Under the pieces are notes generated by a model. The model had not been told where the DNA came from, did not search any database, and saw nothing but the letters and a program-made list of their open reading frames with translations. A DNA stretch of 64,000 nucleotides from Colius striatus. Lineage: Eukaryota > Chordata > Aves > Coliiformes > Coliidae. This document shows positions 63,974-64,000 of the stretch, one piece after another (positions within the stretch are counted from its first letter, which is position 1; every line of letters starts with the position of its first letter). The stretch is taken from contig NC_084759.1 of NCBI RefSeq assembly GCF_028858725.1, forward strand, positions 174,699,770 through 174,763,769, in the 5' to 3' direction. Both the position numbers and the translations under genes were made by a program.

Positions 63974-64000
63974 CCGGTGGCTACTTTCCAGTGATTTTTT

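Larger units (their letters stand above)
61980..64000. promoter_or_regulatory. CpG island, probable gene promoter
   Basis: From about 61,980 the composition switches abruptly from AT-rich to GC-rich with very frequent CpG, in two peaks (about 62.2-63.05 and 63.4-63.96 kb) separated by a less GC-rich stretch. Such islands in vertebrates mark promoters, often of housekeeping or developmental genes. It holds GC boxes (CCGCCCCGCCCCGC at 62562, CCCGCCCCCCGCCCC at 62715), a CRE/E-box composite and a heat-shock-like palindrome. I recognise no protein-coding exon. A GTAGGC following AAGG near 62770 could be a splice donor of a rightward non-coding first exon, but this is speculation. The gene probably lies to the right of the window. 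Leftward or bidirectional transcription cannot be excluded. Confidence 0.85.

Noticed and set aside
1..64000. tRNA, rRNA, CRISPR or operon-like gene organisation
   Set aside because: No cloverleaf boxes, no spaced direct repeats with spacers, and no tight gene packing; the sequence is vertebrate in character.

Overview
The window looks like nuclear DNA from a bird. The evidence is the dominant repeat: ten recognisable copies of CR1 LINE retrotransposons, several ending in the (ATTCTATG)-type short repeat and the GGTTGGACT...AAGGTC...CTTCCAACC tail of avian CR1. CR1 occurs in other reptiles, but these tail subfamilies match the bird pattern. Apart from them the sequence is AT-rich, dense in stop codons and free of recognisable coding exons. 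I see no tRNA, rRNA, CRISPR or bacterial-style gene. I read it as intergenic or intronic DNA leading up to a CpG-island promoter at the right edge.

Layout. 1-6.6 kb: AT-rich DNA with one unrecognised long open frame (544-1212). 6.6-11.9 kb: a CR1 cluster, with a minus-strand fragment (6626-6938), a 2.85 kb plus-strand copy carrying almost all of ORF2 in broken form (8431-11278), and an older minus-strand fragment (11571-11895). 11.9-26.3 kb: apparently unique AT-rich DNA. 26317-27524: a second plus-strand CR1, about 95% identical by eye to the 8.4 kb copy over the stretch I compared. 27.5-44.7 kb: unique DNA with homopolymer tracts (C14, T16, G21) near 28.4-28.85 kb, a homeodomain-motif-rich patch near 31.1-31.4 kb, and older CR1 remnants at 32.86, 35.27 and 39.61 kb. 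44.7-53.4 kb: a short CR1 tail, a 30-bp tandem duplication, a very degraded LINE at 50.3-51.05 kb, and a minus-strand CR1 with a rearranged 5' junction at 53.1-53.4 kb. 53.9-54.3 kb: a GC-richer patch with a degenerate 53-bp repeat. 54.3-62.0 kb: AT-rich DNA with a purine-rich tract. 62.0-64.0 kb: a strong CpG island with GC boxes, a composite CRE/E-box, a heat-shock-element-like palindrome and, in the last 40 bases, a TATA-like motif.

The only protein-coding material I can name is retrotransposon ORF2 (endonuclease plus reverse transcriptase), disrupted in every copy. The CpG island almost certainly marks a gene start, but the gene cannot be identified from the part visible here and its direction is uncertain (the rightward model fits the visible motifs slightly better). 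I found no convincing new biological system. The best follow-up points are the promoter architecture, the CR1 junction at 53.4 kb, the homopolymer cluster and the open frame near 0.5-1.2 kb.
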